This document shows positions 10,712-21,737 of a stretch of 64,000 nt of DNA, piece by piece; within the stretch, counting starts at the first letter, position 1; each line of letters opens with the position of its first letter. The stretch is from Buddleja alternifolia. Taxonomy: Eukaryota > Streptophyta > Magnoliopsida > Lamiales > Scrophulariaceae. The stretch is from the NCBI GenBank assembly GCA_019426215.1, contig CM033400.1, positions 16,290,568 through 16,354,567 of the forward strand, given 5' to 3'. The notes under the pieces are model-generated. The model saw nothing but the letters and a program-made list of their open reading frames with translations. It had not been told where the DNA came from and made no database searches. Both the position numbers and the translations under genes were made by a program.

Positions 10712-13687
10712 ATGATGTCAAGACTTGTAACTCTTTTATAATTTTAAGAGTTACTTAAAAAGAAAAGGCCCAAAGGAATATAAGTCATCGTTTGAAAAGT
10801 TAGTAAAGTTAGTTAAAGTTAGGTTGGCTTCAACAAGTTGTTTCAGCGATAAATCATTCATATATATTGAAAGAATAAAGCGTACATGATTTATGCTAAA
10901 AAAAAGAAGAGAGAGATAAAATACACACAAAAAAAATTATTTCTTCTGTTGCTTAGCTCTTTCTTCGCCTTGCAGAACTTCTATCGCTAACTCTTTCAAG
11001 AGTCGATCAATGTCGATCATGGTTGTATGATGGACTTCATCATAGTCATGCTTGCGTAGTCTGGAGCTTTCATTTAGTTCTAACAACCTTTCCGTCCAAT
11101 CCCTTGGTGGAATGCCAAGTTCACGAATCAGATCATAATATATATCTCTTTGATGGTCATTTGACGGTCTCCAATTTACAGGTCGTTGTAGCGGTCCGGC
11201 ATAAGCATGAAAACCCATACTTTCTAAGAAGTCAGGGTCCAATTGAGGAAGAGCGTACTTTTCGAGATAATACCTTGGCTTTCTTTTCTTGGATAGCATT
11301 TTCTTAATGCTTGCTAGTTCATCGAACATTGAACGCCAATGTTTATTATCTGTCTTGGAAATCGCTTTGGACTTTTCTTTACTTTCCCCCTTCTTGACTT
11401 CATCAAGGGAGTTCTTTAAATCAGCGACATCGCGGCGCAAAAGTCTAACTTCTTCGACTAGAAGAGCAATTTGCTGGGCGACACTCTGAGCGACGACATC
11501 GGATGAAGCATGTCTTTTCGCATCAGCCGAAGCGCTCTGAGCTAAGTGACGATTGAATTCAGAGGAGAGCTCAGCGATAAGAGGGGACATGCTATTCATG
11601 ATGGCAATAGTGCTTGTATTTGAAGCGTTGGAAATGTCTCGGCTTCGTGTATCAGACACTAGGCGAATCTGTCTATCAGCAGCCTCAGAAATCTTGGAAC
11701 AGGAACCTTCGATGTGGGTAAGCGAGTTCCGTACTGCTGTTCTGAAATCTCTGTCCTCTAAATCACTGTCTGAATCTGAATCCGAAGAAGGACGCTCTGG
11801 GGACGGGAGAAGTCCGTAAGAACTTGAAAGTGCAGCCTTGCCTTTGCTCTTATCTCTGATGAGAGGTTCTACAGGCTCTTGGGCAATTTCAGCGTGCACT
11901 TCTTCAATTGCGTGATCCAAGATAGAATCTGCAATCGCTGGGGGCTCGACTACTGGGGTGCTAGGAGAGTCTGGCAAGGAAGCCTCAGGATTTTGAGCGA
12001 CTTCCGCAGTAGGAGCAGAGTCTTCTGCCATTATTTGGATTTGGGGAGGAGAAGGTTCTCTAATGCTAATGACCCAAAAGGGGCCAAGAGCTTCCAGTAC
12101 ATGCCGGGGACTGATCAGGCTGGATTGCGGTATAAAAAATATAGCGTCTTCTCGCTCTTCGGTACTTAGTGCAAGTTGCACATCTTCTGGTAAAGCAATC
12201 CCTGAAGTATATCTGTTGAAAAAGTCCAAAATCAACGGCATGAGCGCTTGAGCTGCGTCTTGGTCCACTGGCCTAATCAGCGAGATCATCTTGGCCACTT
12301 GAATGTTGGATTCACTAAAGAGCACGGGGTGTAGAGTATATCCTCTAAAATTGTAACACCCGGAAAAGTGATTGAAACTGCTGTCCAGCGCTTGGGCATT
12401 TTCAAACACTGCTCTCATAGTTCTGTGGAACTCAGCAAACTCAGCGTGTTCTGTTGAAACATCAACACGAATCTGACTCTGACCGGGAAGAATTAGTTGT
12501 TTACTTGAACGAAGCGTCTTCGTTTAGGTCAGGAAAGATTCTTTGAACAAAGTCGGCACGAGGATACAAGACGTAGCATCCGCCCTGGCTGTATAAGGCG
12601 AGTTGCTGGCGAATGTAGCTTTCGATTGGTTGTCTGTATCGTGGCAAAGCGCTAACATTCCCTGCAATAATCTGACGCTGTTGAAGCAAAAAGGTTGCAT
12701 ATCCTCGGCGTCTGTATTCTATCCCAAACTTGAAAAGAAACGGGTATCTTATAAGTTCTTCTAAGGTATAGAAATGCAGAACAAATTCTTCAGCCCAGCT
12801 AGCTGTATTCATCATCCATCTCTTGCCAAGCTTGATAGCTTTAGCTTGATCTTTTCTAGCGGCAAGAAATTTCTCAAAGCGTTCCGTTTCTTCTTCATAG
12901 TCCTCAGCCCATAATCTGGCTAGATATTCTCGAGCCTCATCTTCTATCCACGAGTTGACCGGATTTGGACGCTCAGCAACAATAGGTCCTTTTCCTTTCC
13001 ATAACTTTAGAGGATTAGGAGATAAAGCGTTTTGAGGAGAGTTGACGACGGAAGGGAGAGCCGAATATCCTATCTTGTTGAGATCTGCCTCATCTGGATC
13101 TTTGTTCCAATCACCCATGTGGGGGTTTTTGAAAACAATCTTGTTTTGGCGCAGAGGATAAAAGGACTCTTCTGAGCGACCGGTGAAATTGAATCGCTGC
13201 ACGTCAAATTCTGATCGGTTGAACGCTGGTCGACGAATATACTCAAGGCGTGAATGAAGACGCTCTAAACTGTACAGACCAAGATTGGCAAAACGCTCAA
13301 AGATCTCAAACTTGTGTGAGTCTGAAAGATCAGGCCGATGGAGAGTTGTTTGAAATTGGATTTCCAACTCGGCAAGCGTTTGAGTGTCATGTTCTCTGGC
13401 GGCATAATAAAATTCAAGATCTGAAGAGTATCCGCGCGGGAAGAAATCAATGACACGAGGAGGAGGTCCTGTTGGCGTAGGAACAAAAGCAATAGCTTCT
13501 GTTGGGATAGGGGCCACTTCTATCGACCGCTCAACGTTTAAAGTTGCTTCACTTGCTGATGAAGTTTCAGCGTCAGGAAGAACTTGTGATGCCCTTTAAG
13601 CGATATCCACAACAGTTGCCATGTCCACGTCTATTTCAACTGGAATCTCCGAGAGAGGAGGGGCATCAGCGATTGGTACATCTTGAG

Positions 13688-13768
13688 CTGATACATGTAA
13701 GCGATTGAGAAAAGCAAGCAAAAATTTCTACTAAGTAGAAATTACAAACAAAAGACGACATCGCTTAC
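13688..13768 (-). other. Intron 2 of the element B third gene
   Basis: The 81-nt intron begins GTAAGCGATG and ends CATGTATCAG on the minus strand. It splits a codon after its first base, as intron 1 does. Element E has the matching intron at 38354-38432 with the same ends. A 21-bp palindrome lies at 13723-13743. Confidence 0.82.
13723..13743. repeat. Perfect inverted repeat inside intron 2
   Basis: Ten-base arms (AATTTCTACT and its complement) surround one base. Element E keeps it at 38381-38401 with one mismatch. It could form a hairpin between the splice sites. Confidence 0.7.
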
Positions 13769-13948
13769 CCTGAGGAATATCATCGACTTTTTCAGTCGCT
13801 TGATTTGTTTCTTGAGCAATTTCCTCAGGCTCCTGGACTTCTTCTTCAGGGTCTAAATTGATAAAAGAAGTTATCGGATCAGCACGAATGGGGATATTTA
13901 GTTCTTCAAGCGTGTTGAGAACATATTGAATATCTGCTGCATAAGGTA

Positions 13949-14029
13949 CTGAAAGAGTTTTTATCCTAGCGTTAGAAACTTAGAGACTAACGAGGAAAGG
14001 ATAGACGAATTTGCTTAGCAAATACTTAC
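13949..14029 (-). other. Intron 1 of the element B third gene
   Basis: The 81-nt intron begins GTAAGTATTT and ends CTCTTTCAG on the minus strand. Exon 1 leaves one base (G) that completes a Val codon with exon 2. The matching intron in element E is 38096-38170. Confidence 0.82.
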
Positions 14030-15310
14030 CCTGAACATTTGAAAGCCTCTCAGATTGAGTAGCGGCTTGAGGATCTGAGCTGACTTCGGGAACAACGTCA
14101 GAGAAAGAAGCACTGGCTGACTCTCTAAGCGCTGGTTTTGATGGAGCGCTAGAGGATACTGCGGGGGTAGAAAGAGGAGTACGCCTTCGTGTAAGCGGTA
14201 CTTCTTCTTCTACGGCTTCTTCTTCCTCGGGAACGGGAAAGACAAACGCTGGAGGAGGAGATGGAGATTTAGGAGAGGGAGAAGGAGAAGGGATTTTTTA
14301 TTTCTTTTTGGGGTCCGGCTTCTTCTTCTTAAGATCAGGCTTTTGTTTCTTTGCGGGCTTGGAAGGCTCAGTGACTCTGAGAGTGATCTTTCTCTTAGGT
14401 CGCTTGACCACCACTTCTTCTTCTGATGAAGAGGACGATGATGAAGAAGACGCTTGATCTTCATCATCACTGCGAACAACTCCTTCGGCTGGAAGTCGCT
14501 CACGCTGTTCTTTAGGAACCGCTGCTCCGCCAGGTTTTCGCGGGTTAAGAAGCTCGCTTATCATTTTCTTGCCATAAAATTTGGTCGCTGGAATCTTTTT
14601 GCCAAAAGATTGCGTATATCCGCAAGGCAAAGAATATGACTTAGCACAATCCCGTAAGGCTTGGGATTAACAGACTTAGCCATCGCTGCTTTGAAGCGAT
14701 TGAAAACGTAGAGAGACCAGTTAACTTTTAACTTGGTTAGGATGGCTACCATCATCTTGTATTGAATGTTGGTGATTTTATCGAAAGTTCCTTTTCTGCA
14801 TTCAATAATCTTTGAGCAAATGTCAGCGAGGATGACGTATTCGCCCTTCATATCATTCTTCTTGAAGTTCGGCTCATACGCAGCGTTAACATCATTTTTC
14901 TTGATCAACGCCCAGACTTTGGTAGCATCTCCGAGATTTACATGTTCTACCTCACTGCCATGATTCGGGAGATTTAGTAGTGAAGAAATCAGAGAGGGAG
15001 TGAGAACAAAGGTCTCTTTAGCAGAAGGAAAGACGCAGGATATGGAATTGCCGTCTTCAGAAATTTCACCATTATTGAAAAAGTAGAGAGATTCTTCTTC
15101 AAAGTAGTTGTAAGTAGTAGTAAGCATGTCTCTCAAACCAGATTCTTGAACGAGTGGAAGAATCGTTCGAAGAGGGAAGTTCTGGTTATCAAAAAGATAA
15201 TCCCAGTTAACCAAAAATCCGGCGTTAACCGTCACTGGTTTTTCAGCACGGGAAGGTTTTCCGGTAGCAGAAGTTGCTGTTTTGGAAGATTTTGAAGCTT
15301 TGGGTGCCAT

Positions 15311-16153
15311 TGCTGAAAGGTGAGACTTTGAAGAAAAGAAAGAAGTTTTTGCCTTTTAGAGAGAAATGACTTTTACAGTAGAGAGATTGGAAGTGATAAA
15401 GATTTTCTGTAAAAGTTTTGAGATGTTTAAATAAAAGGTAAAAGTAACTCCTCAATTGGTAGATGAATGACACGTGTACAGAAGTTAATGAGAAAGAAAT
15501 CTGAACCGTGTACACATAACTTCGGATGTCAAAAAGTGCGGTAAAATAGGATACTATAACAATTTTCGGATCCGCAGTTACTTTTTGAAAAAGTTTGAAA
15601 ACATTTGAAATTTTCAACGTAAATTACACGTGCCTGATAGTACATTGACACGTACTCAGACTCATGCAGTTTACTGAACTGCCTAGGTTTAGATAGGAAT
15701 CATAACCGTCAGTTTGATTTGATAGGCACGTGTGGGTAGTTAATAAATCTAGACTTTTGGGCTCATCCACACGCTACTTTGTGGCGATGAAAACTATGCA
15801 TGAATTTTTGTGAAAGAGAGTTACTTTAGCGTTGAAGTGGGAATTCTTTCAACGCTGAAGATTCTTTTATAAAGTAAATTTAATTTGATACATATCAATC
15901 GCTTGTTGGATTTTTTAAACCTTTCATTTTATAAGCGATCAGATTGTAATGAGTACAAGTAAACGCTAATGATCGGTGCATAAGATTTGTTAAGGTCATT
16001 TTGATCATAGTCGCTTACTTAATGAAGTAAGTACAATTTTAAAGTTTCCCCTAAAATTGATAACTCATTTCATTTTTGGAAATATAGTTTAGTCATAATC
16101 ATAAAGTGGATTCCCCCTAAATTATATGCCTATTAAATATGATGCTTTATGAT
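15311..16153 (-). promoter_or_regulatory. Spacer between pol and third gene of element B, probable internal promoter
   Basis: This 843-bp stretch has no coding potential, yet parts match the 794-bp spacer of element E (36099-36892). It has three CACGTG boxes (15471-15476, 15627-15632, 15727-15732) and, on the minus strand, TATTTAAA at 15426-15433, 115 nt before the third-gene ATG. The corresponding TATTTAAA in E lies 113 nt before its ATG. Confidence 0.55.
15426..15433 (-). promoter_or_regulatory. Candidate TATA box of the third gene (B)
   Basis: TATTTAAA on the minus strand, with spacing to the ATG nearly the same as in element E (115 versus 113 nt). This suggests an own transcript rather than translation from genomic RNA; inference only. 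Confidence 0.5.
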
Positions 16154-19100
16154 TTAAGCGTTTAAATCGATCATACCTAATTCACTTCTCAAAGTGAGAA
16201 AGCGTTGTTCGTTGAGCGCTTTGGTGAAGATATCTGCCAGTTGTTTGTCAGTTCCAATGAAATGCATGGAGATATCTTTCTTTTGAACATGGTCACGCAA
16301 GAAATGGTATCTAATGTCAATGTGTTTGGTTCTAGAATGAAGGACAGGATTTTGGCTCATAGCTAAAGCGCTTTGGTTATCACAATGGATTGGGGTAGGA
16401 CCTAGGATTGTTCCATAATCTCTAAGTTGTTGCCTCATCCAAAGGATTTGTGCACAACAGCTTCCAGCAGCTACATATTCTGCCTCAGCGGTAGAAGTCG
16501 CTATAGATTGTTGTTTCTTACTATGCCACGAAACTAGTCTATCACCTAGAAATTGACATGTACCACTAGTACTTTTTCTATCTATTTTGCATCCTGCAAA
16601 ATCTGCGTCTGAATAACCAATTAGTTCAAAAGGAGAATCCTGTGGATACCATAAGCCCACATTTTGTGTGCCTTTTAGGTACTTAAGGATTTTCTTAGTA
16701 GCACTTAAGTGTGATTCTCTAGGATCAGATTGAAAACGTGCACACATGCATACCGAAAACATAATATCAGGTCTACTAGCGGTAAGATAAAGAAGTGATC
16801 CAATAATACCCCTATAGTTAGTGATATCAATTTTCTTCCCACTTTCATCTTTATCTAACTTAAGCGTTTGGCTCATTGGAATTTTTGAAGATGATGCATT
16901 TTCCATACCAAATTTCTTAATCATATCTCTAGTATACTTAGCTTGGTTTATAAATATTCCATTAGGGAGTTGCTTAACTTGTAACCTTAAGAAAAAAGTT
17001 AATTCACCCATCATGCTCATTTCAAATTGTTCTTGCATCATTTTCGAAAATTTCTCACACAATCGCTTATTAGTAGAACCAAATATAATATCATCAACAT
17101 AGATTTGGACTAAGAGAATATCTTCATTATGGGTAATTTTAAATAACGTTGTGTCAACGCTGCCTTTTGAAAAGCCTTTACCTATAAGGAAGATAAAGAG
17201 AGTGTCATACCATGCTCTTGGTGCTTGTTTAAGGCCATAGAGTGCCTTATCCAGTTTGTAGACCATAGTTTTGCCATGGTTGTTGATGAATCCTGGAGGT
17301 TGCTCCACATAGACTTCTTCTTGGAGTTTACCATTCAAGAATGCACTCTTCACGTCCATTTGATATACTGTGAACTTGTTGAATGCGGAGAACGCTAGGA
17401 ACATTCTAATCGCTTCAAGACGGGCTACTGGGGCATATGTTTCATCAAAATCAATTCCCTCTTCTTGACAATAACCCTGAGCGACTAATCTAGCTTTGTT
17501 TATTATAACAATGCCATCTTCATCCATTTTGTTCCTAAAAACCCATCTAGTTCCAATGACTCCTTGGTGAGTTGGTCTTGGTACTAGCGTCCAAACCTTG
17601 CTTCTCTCAAATTGGTTAAGCTCTTCTTGCATCGCTTCTACCCAACTTGAATCACTAAGCGCTTCATCCACTTTCTTTGGTTCCATTTGAGATAGGAAGC
17701 TTGCGAACATGGCCTCATTAATTGTAGCGGACCTAGTTCTAACAGGTGCTTCAATATCTCCAATCACTAGATCTGGTGGATGATCTCTAAGCCATTTTCG
17801 GTCTGGTTGGAACGGGTTGATAGACTCTTGATTATCAATCGCTTGATTCTCATTTGTCTCTTGCGCAGTCGCTTCATCATTCACAGTTCCAATTTGCTCT
17901 TGATGATCATTCTCTTCATGATCATTAGCGATTCTGACTTCATCATTATTTGTAACCTCACGAGTAACCTTAGGAAAAGGCACAAAGATCTCATCATCCT
18001 CATTGTCACTATCATCTTCAAGATTAATTTGTGACGCTTGTTGGGCAACATCTTCAATTCCTACATCATCAGGATTAACCTTACTCGGTTCTTGGTTAGC
18101 GTCATCAAACACAACATGAATGGATTCTTCAACCTTCGATTTAATCTTATTTAAGATGCGAAAACTCTTTCCATTCTTGGCATAGTCTAGAAAGATTCCC
18201 TCATCCGCTTTAGGATCAAAAGTCTTTAGGCTGTGGGATCCATTGTTATGAATGAAACATTTTGAACCAAAAACATGAAAATATGAAATGTTAGGCTTAC
18301 GTCCCTTCCACAACTCATATGGAGTCTTCTCATGTTGCTTGTTGATCATACACCGATTCTGAGTGTAGCAAGCGGTGTTGATGACTTCGGCCCAAAACCT
18401 TTGAGGCAGCTTGGATTCTGCTAGCATCGTCCTAGCGGCTTCTTTAAGCATTCTGTTCCGTCGCTCAGCAACTCCATTTTGTTGAGGTGTTCTAGGAGCA
18501 GAATACTCATGGAGTATTCCAAAATCTGTACAAAACTTCTCAACAAATTGGTTAGTAAATTCAGTTCCTCTGTCGCTTCTAATTCTCGTCACCGTTAGAT
18601 CTTTTGAATTTTGCAGTTGACGGATTAGCGCTGTGAGCTTGTCACTAGTTTCATCTTTAGTCGCTAGAAATTCTACTCATGTATAGCGAGAGAAATCATC
18701 AACTATTACTAGCGAGTACTTTTTGCCACTAACACTCATGATTTGAATAGGTCCAAACAAATCTAAATGCAATAGTTCAAGAACTCTAGAAGTAGATAGA
18801 CATGGTTTCTTTTTGAAAGATGACTTAACATGTTTACCCATTTGACATGCATCACATAAGCGATTCTTTTGAAAGGAACCTTTAGGTAATCCCTCTACAA
18901 GATTTAGCGATATTAACTGAGAGATTGCCTTAAAGTTGAGATGATTCATTTTTCTATGCCATAACCAACCCAATTCATTTTGACTTTTAGCAACAAAGCA
19001 TGTGGGGTTGTTATCAAAAGTAGAATCCCAATTCACTAAATACACATTGTTTGTTCTTTTTCCTCTTAGTTTTGTAGACTTAGTCTTAGCGTCGTTGACA

Positions 19101-19393
19101 TAGCAGAAGTCGCTTGAGAATTTAACATCAAAGCCTTTATCACAAAATTGACTAATGCTTAACAAATTATGCTTAAGACCCTCAACATAATATACATCAC
19201 TGATCATGATGTTCCCCCTATGCATGATACCTATACCTTTGGTTTTACCTTTGGAGTTATCACCGAATATAACTTGAGGACCATTAGTAGCTCGATAGTT
19301 GACTAAGAGATCTTTTGATCCAGTCATGTGTCTGGATGACCCGCTATCGAAATACCAAACTGAAGTATCGGTGTTAGATCTAGGTACCTGCAT
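16154..19393 (-). pseudogene. Element B pol polyprotein: protease, integrase, reverse transcriptase, RNase H
   Basis: The reading frame has 1,080 codons including the terminal stop, broken only by a TGA at 18677-18679 (codon 239) where element E has Trp. Protease: DSG at residues 16-18. Pre-integrase HHCC zinc site: His146, His151, Cys180, Cys183. Integrase triad: Asp211, Asp274, Glu310, with 35 residues between the last two as expected. Reverse transcriptase: YVDD near residue 765. RNase H follows, ending at 16154. The ATG at 19393 lies 11 nt after the gag stop in another frame. Upstream the pol frame is open only to a nearby TAA, so gag and pol are joined by a frameshift, lost base or separate start. 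Apart from the TGA all catalytic residues seen are intact. Confidence 0.93.
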
Positions 19394-19404
19394 TAAGGAT
19401 AGTT

Positions 19405-21621
19405 CTAATTCTTCTTAGGTACCCATGTTTTCTTGGGTCCTTCAACGTTAGTAACTTTGGTTTGAATTAAAACTTTAGGAACCCATATTTGCCTAGTCTT
19501 CATTGTGGGAATACTGGCCTTTTTGGGTTTCACATCGTGTTGTGTGTGCTTTTTGGGTGTGTAATAATATCCTCGATTATAATAGTAGTCATAATCATAG
19601 TCATAGTCATAATCATCATAGTATCGATAATATGACTTTGACCGTCTCGGATATTGACGCTGGTATTTCCTTGGCGCTGGCTTGGGTTGCACTTTTGGTG
19701 GTGGACGCTTAGCGCTTGATTCACAGTGGTTAGGTTTATCCTTAGCCTTTTGAGCGTTTGGATGAATCTTTCTTTGTGAATCATTTGCCTTTGTCTTTCC
19801 CTTGCCTGAGTCAGCTTTGGCTTTCTCATTTGGCCTCGTACCTTTGTCGCTTGGTTCATTCAGCGTTTGACTCTGTGAACTTTCTTCAACAAAGCGAACA
19901 CCCTTTCCTTTGTTGTTTGTCGTAACATTAGGTTTATTTGGTTGTTTACCGAATTTATTGCATCCTAAACCAGTCTTTTCACCAAATAATCTAGTTACCT
20001 CAGTCACATTATCCAAATTTCTAGAAGCTTTTGATAATGATGAGACGAGCTGCTCTGATTTGGCAAGTCTAGCGATCAGATCAGCTTCTCTTTTGACTAT
20101 TATATCAAGATCATTTTTTAATTGAATAATTTCACTCTCAAGTGATTGGTTCTTCTCAATGCACTGTTGCTGAACTCGCAACTCTGCTCTGAGCGTCACT
20201 TTATCTCTTGTGAGTGATGAGATAATATCGAGATCATTTTGATATATTTTGGTAGCTTCTTGACATTCATTGTAGTATTCTTTTACTTTGTCAAGTAATT
20301 CATCATAAGAAAGACGAATTGATAATTCATTGGTTACCTCTGGTAGCGAATCGTCAGACGCTTCATCATCTCTTGCCATAAGACAAATCAACGCTGAGTC
20401 GCTTGTAGGCTCATCATCACTGCTTTCATCTGATGATTCCAAATCCTCTTCAGGTGCGGAGAATGGTTCAGATTCCGCTAGCAATCCCTGTTGGCGAAGG
20501 TTGCTCCTGAATTGGTTTCTATCCGCATAGTCTTGCCTTGTGGGCTTAGACACATTTGGATAAGGGCAATTCACCTGGTAGTGCCCTGGTTTTCTGCAAT
20601 TATAACACAAATTAGTTTTCATTTTCTGTTCAGTGGATAATCGCTTTGAGACTACTGGCGCTGAGAGATTTTGAGTAGGAGACGGAGGCGCTTGGTATGG
20701 AACTGGCGCTACTGGTTGAGGTGCAGAGTACACTGGCGCTTGATACTGAGGCGTTGGAGCAGGGAGAGGAGTCTGAAATGACGTTTGTCCGGTAGGATTT
20801 CTCTTTTCATATCTTAGAAATTTTTTGAATTTCTTGACCAATAAAGCCATTTCCTTTTCTTCATTTGATTCTATGGTTTTAACCTCACTAACCGCTTTAC
20901 CCTTGCTTTTGGTTGTAGCGATTAAAGCTCCTGATTCAGTCGCTGAAGTCGATGTGTCACTGACTTCACCCAATTCGAACTCAAATGCCTTTAACTCTGA
21001 AAAGACATGCTCTGGAGTAAGAGTCTCCAATGTCTGTGATTCTCTCATAGCAACAGTCTTAATTAGATATTTGCTTGGAAGACTTCTGAAAATTTTGTTG
21101 ACCATTTCCTTGTTGGTCAATTCCTTGTCTAATGACGCTAACTCTGTAACGAGCAAAGTAAACCTTGCGTCCAATTGTTCTAGCGTCTCATTGGGCTGCA
21201 TCTTGAAATGCTCAAATCTTTGCATGGCTATGGAAAGCTTATTCTCCTTCATTTGTGCTGATCCTTCACACACTATAGCCAGCTTATCCCATATTTCTTT
21301 GGAAGTCTTACATTGCTTGATCTTGTTGAACAATGCATCGTTGTCTCCTAATGCTGAGTAAAGTGCACTTCGTCCAACATTATCTAGATTTGCTCTTTTT
21401 CGATCCTCAGGCGTCCATTCTAACTTAGGTTTCTCGACACAACCATCTGGAGTGGCCTCGGTTGCTCCAGGGGCTTGAGTTACAACTTTCATAATCTGAA
21501 TGGGACCACCTGTAATTACATCACACATTTCACTATCGCATGAGCACAAGTAAGCGAATGCTCTAAGTTTCCAAGAATCATAATTTGACTCTACCAACTT
21601 AGGCATTTTGTTGAAAGCCAT
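19405..21621 (-). CDS. Element B Gag polyprotein
   Basis: Gag would build the particle that packages element RNA. The frame is 738 codons from the ATG at 21619-21621 (MAFNKMPKLV). The open frame extends upstream to 21684 without an ATG, so 21621 is the likelier start. Order: UBN2/copia gag domain (about residues 10-230), Pro/Gln-rich linker, CCHC zinc knuckle CYNCRKPGHYQVNC (near 338-351), acidic Ser/Asp stretch, a long coiled coil (about 440-530), then a basic region with a Tyr/Asp repeat (near 660-684). The 178-residue plus-strand ORF at 20825-21361 is antisense. No stop is seen in frame; the end overlaps the gag-pol frame change. Confidence 0.92.
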   Translation of the reverse strand: MAFNKMPKLVESNYDSWKLRAFAYLCSCDSEMCDVITGGPIQIMKVVTQAPGATEATPDGCVEKPKLEWTPEDRKRANLDNVGRSALYSALGDNDALFNKIKQCKTSKEIWDKLAIVCEGSAQMKENKLSIAMQRFEHFKMQPNETLEQLDARFTLLVTELASLDKELTNKEMVNKIFRSLPSKYLIKTVAMRESQTLETLTPEHVFSELKAFEFELGEVSDTSTSATESGALIATTKSKGKAVSEVKTIESNEEKEMALLVKKFKKFLRYEKRNPTGQTSFQTPLPAPTPQYQAPVYSAPQPVAPVPYQAPPSPTQNLSAPVVSKRLSTEQKMKTNLCYNCRKPGHYQVNCPYPNVSKPTRQDYADRNQFRSNLRQQGLLAESEPFSAPEEDLESSDESSDDEPTSDSALICLMARDDEASDDSLPEVTNELSIRLSYDELLDKVKEYYNECQEATKIYQNDLDIISSLTRDKVTLRAELRVQQQCIEKNQSLESEIIQLKNDLDIIVKREADLIARLAKSEQLVSSLSKASRNLDNVTEVTRLFGEKTGLGCNKFGKQPNKPNVTTNNKGKGVRFVEESSQSQTLNEPSDKGTRPNEKAKADSGKGKTKANDSQRKIHPNAQKAKDKPNHCESSAKRPPPKVQPKPAPRKYQRQYPRRSKSYYRYYDDYDYDYDYDYYYNRGYYYTPKKHTQHDVKPKKASIPTMKTRQIWVPKVLIQTKVTNVEGPKKTWVPKKN

Positions 21622-21721
21622 AATGAGATGTTTTTGGAGAGAAAAATTAAAGCGACTAGGTTTTAAAAAAATGGATCTGAACAAGCAGTTATGCTCGGAA
21701 ACGCTTAGGTTTCTAATTCAA

Positions 21722-21737
21722 CCGCTCTGATACCACT
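21722..21737 (-). other. Primer binding site of element B
   Basis: The minus strand reads AGTGGTATCAGAGCGG directly downstream of the 5' LTR. TGGTATCAGAGC is complementary to the 3' end of plant initiator tRNA-Met. Confidence 0.92.

Larger units (their letters stand above)
10937..15310 (-). pseudogene. Third gene of element B (envelope-like position), three exons
   Basis: This is a large gene downstream of pol on the same strand. ATG at 15308-15310 begins MAPKASK. Exon 1 (15310-14030) has a globular N-terminal half, then Ser/Glu-rich and Lys/Pro-rich low-complexity sequence. Exon 2 (13948-13769) is 180 nt. Exon 3 (13687-10937) holds the rest, including a probable coiled coil near 11380-11480. 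Both introns are phase 1 and the joined frame is open across the small exon. Three lesions break it: a frameshift near 14640, a TAA at 13596-13598 and a frameshift near 12500. About 1,400 codons in total. Element E carries a homologue with introns at the same sites. Position matches the SIRE envelope-like ORF, but I see no signal peptide or membrane segment; part may resemble the putative plant transposon protein family. Function unknown. Confidence 0.82.

Noticed and set aside
13723..13743. AATTTCTACTAAGTAG resembles the direct repeat of Cas12a CRISPR arrays.
   Set aside because: It is a single perfect palindrome in an intron of a plant retrotransposon, with no array, spacers or cas genes. 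Element E has a slightly different copy.
10937..15310. Calling the third gene a true envelope gene.
   Set aside because: Position matches the SIRE envelope-like ORF, but I see no signal peptide, membrane segment or fusion-like stretch; only the neutral description is supported.
20825..21361. A plus-strand ORF of 178 codons.
   Set aside because: It is the complement of the well-supported Gag frame of element B.
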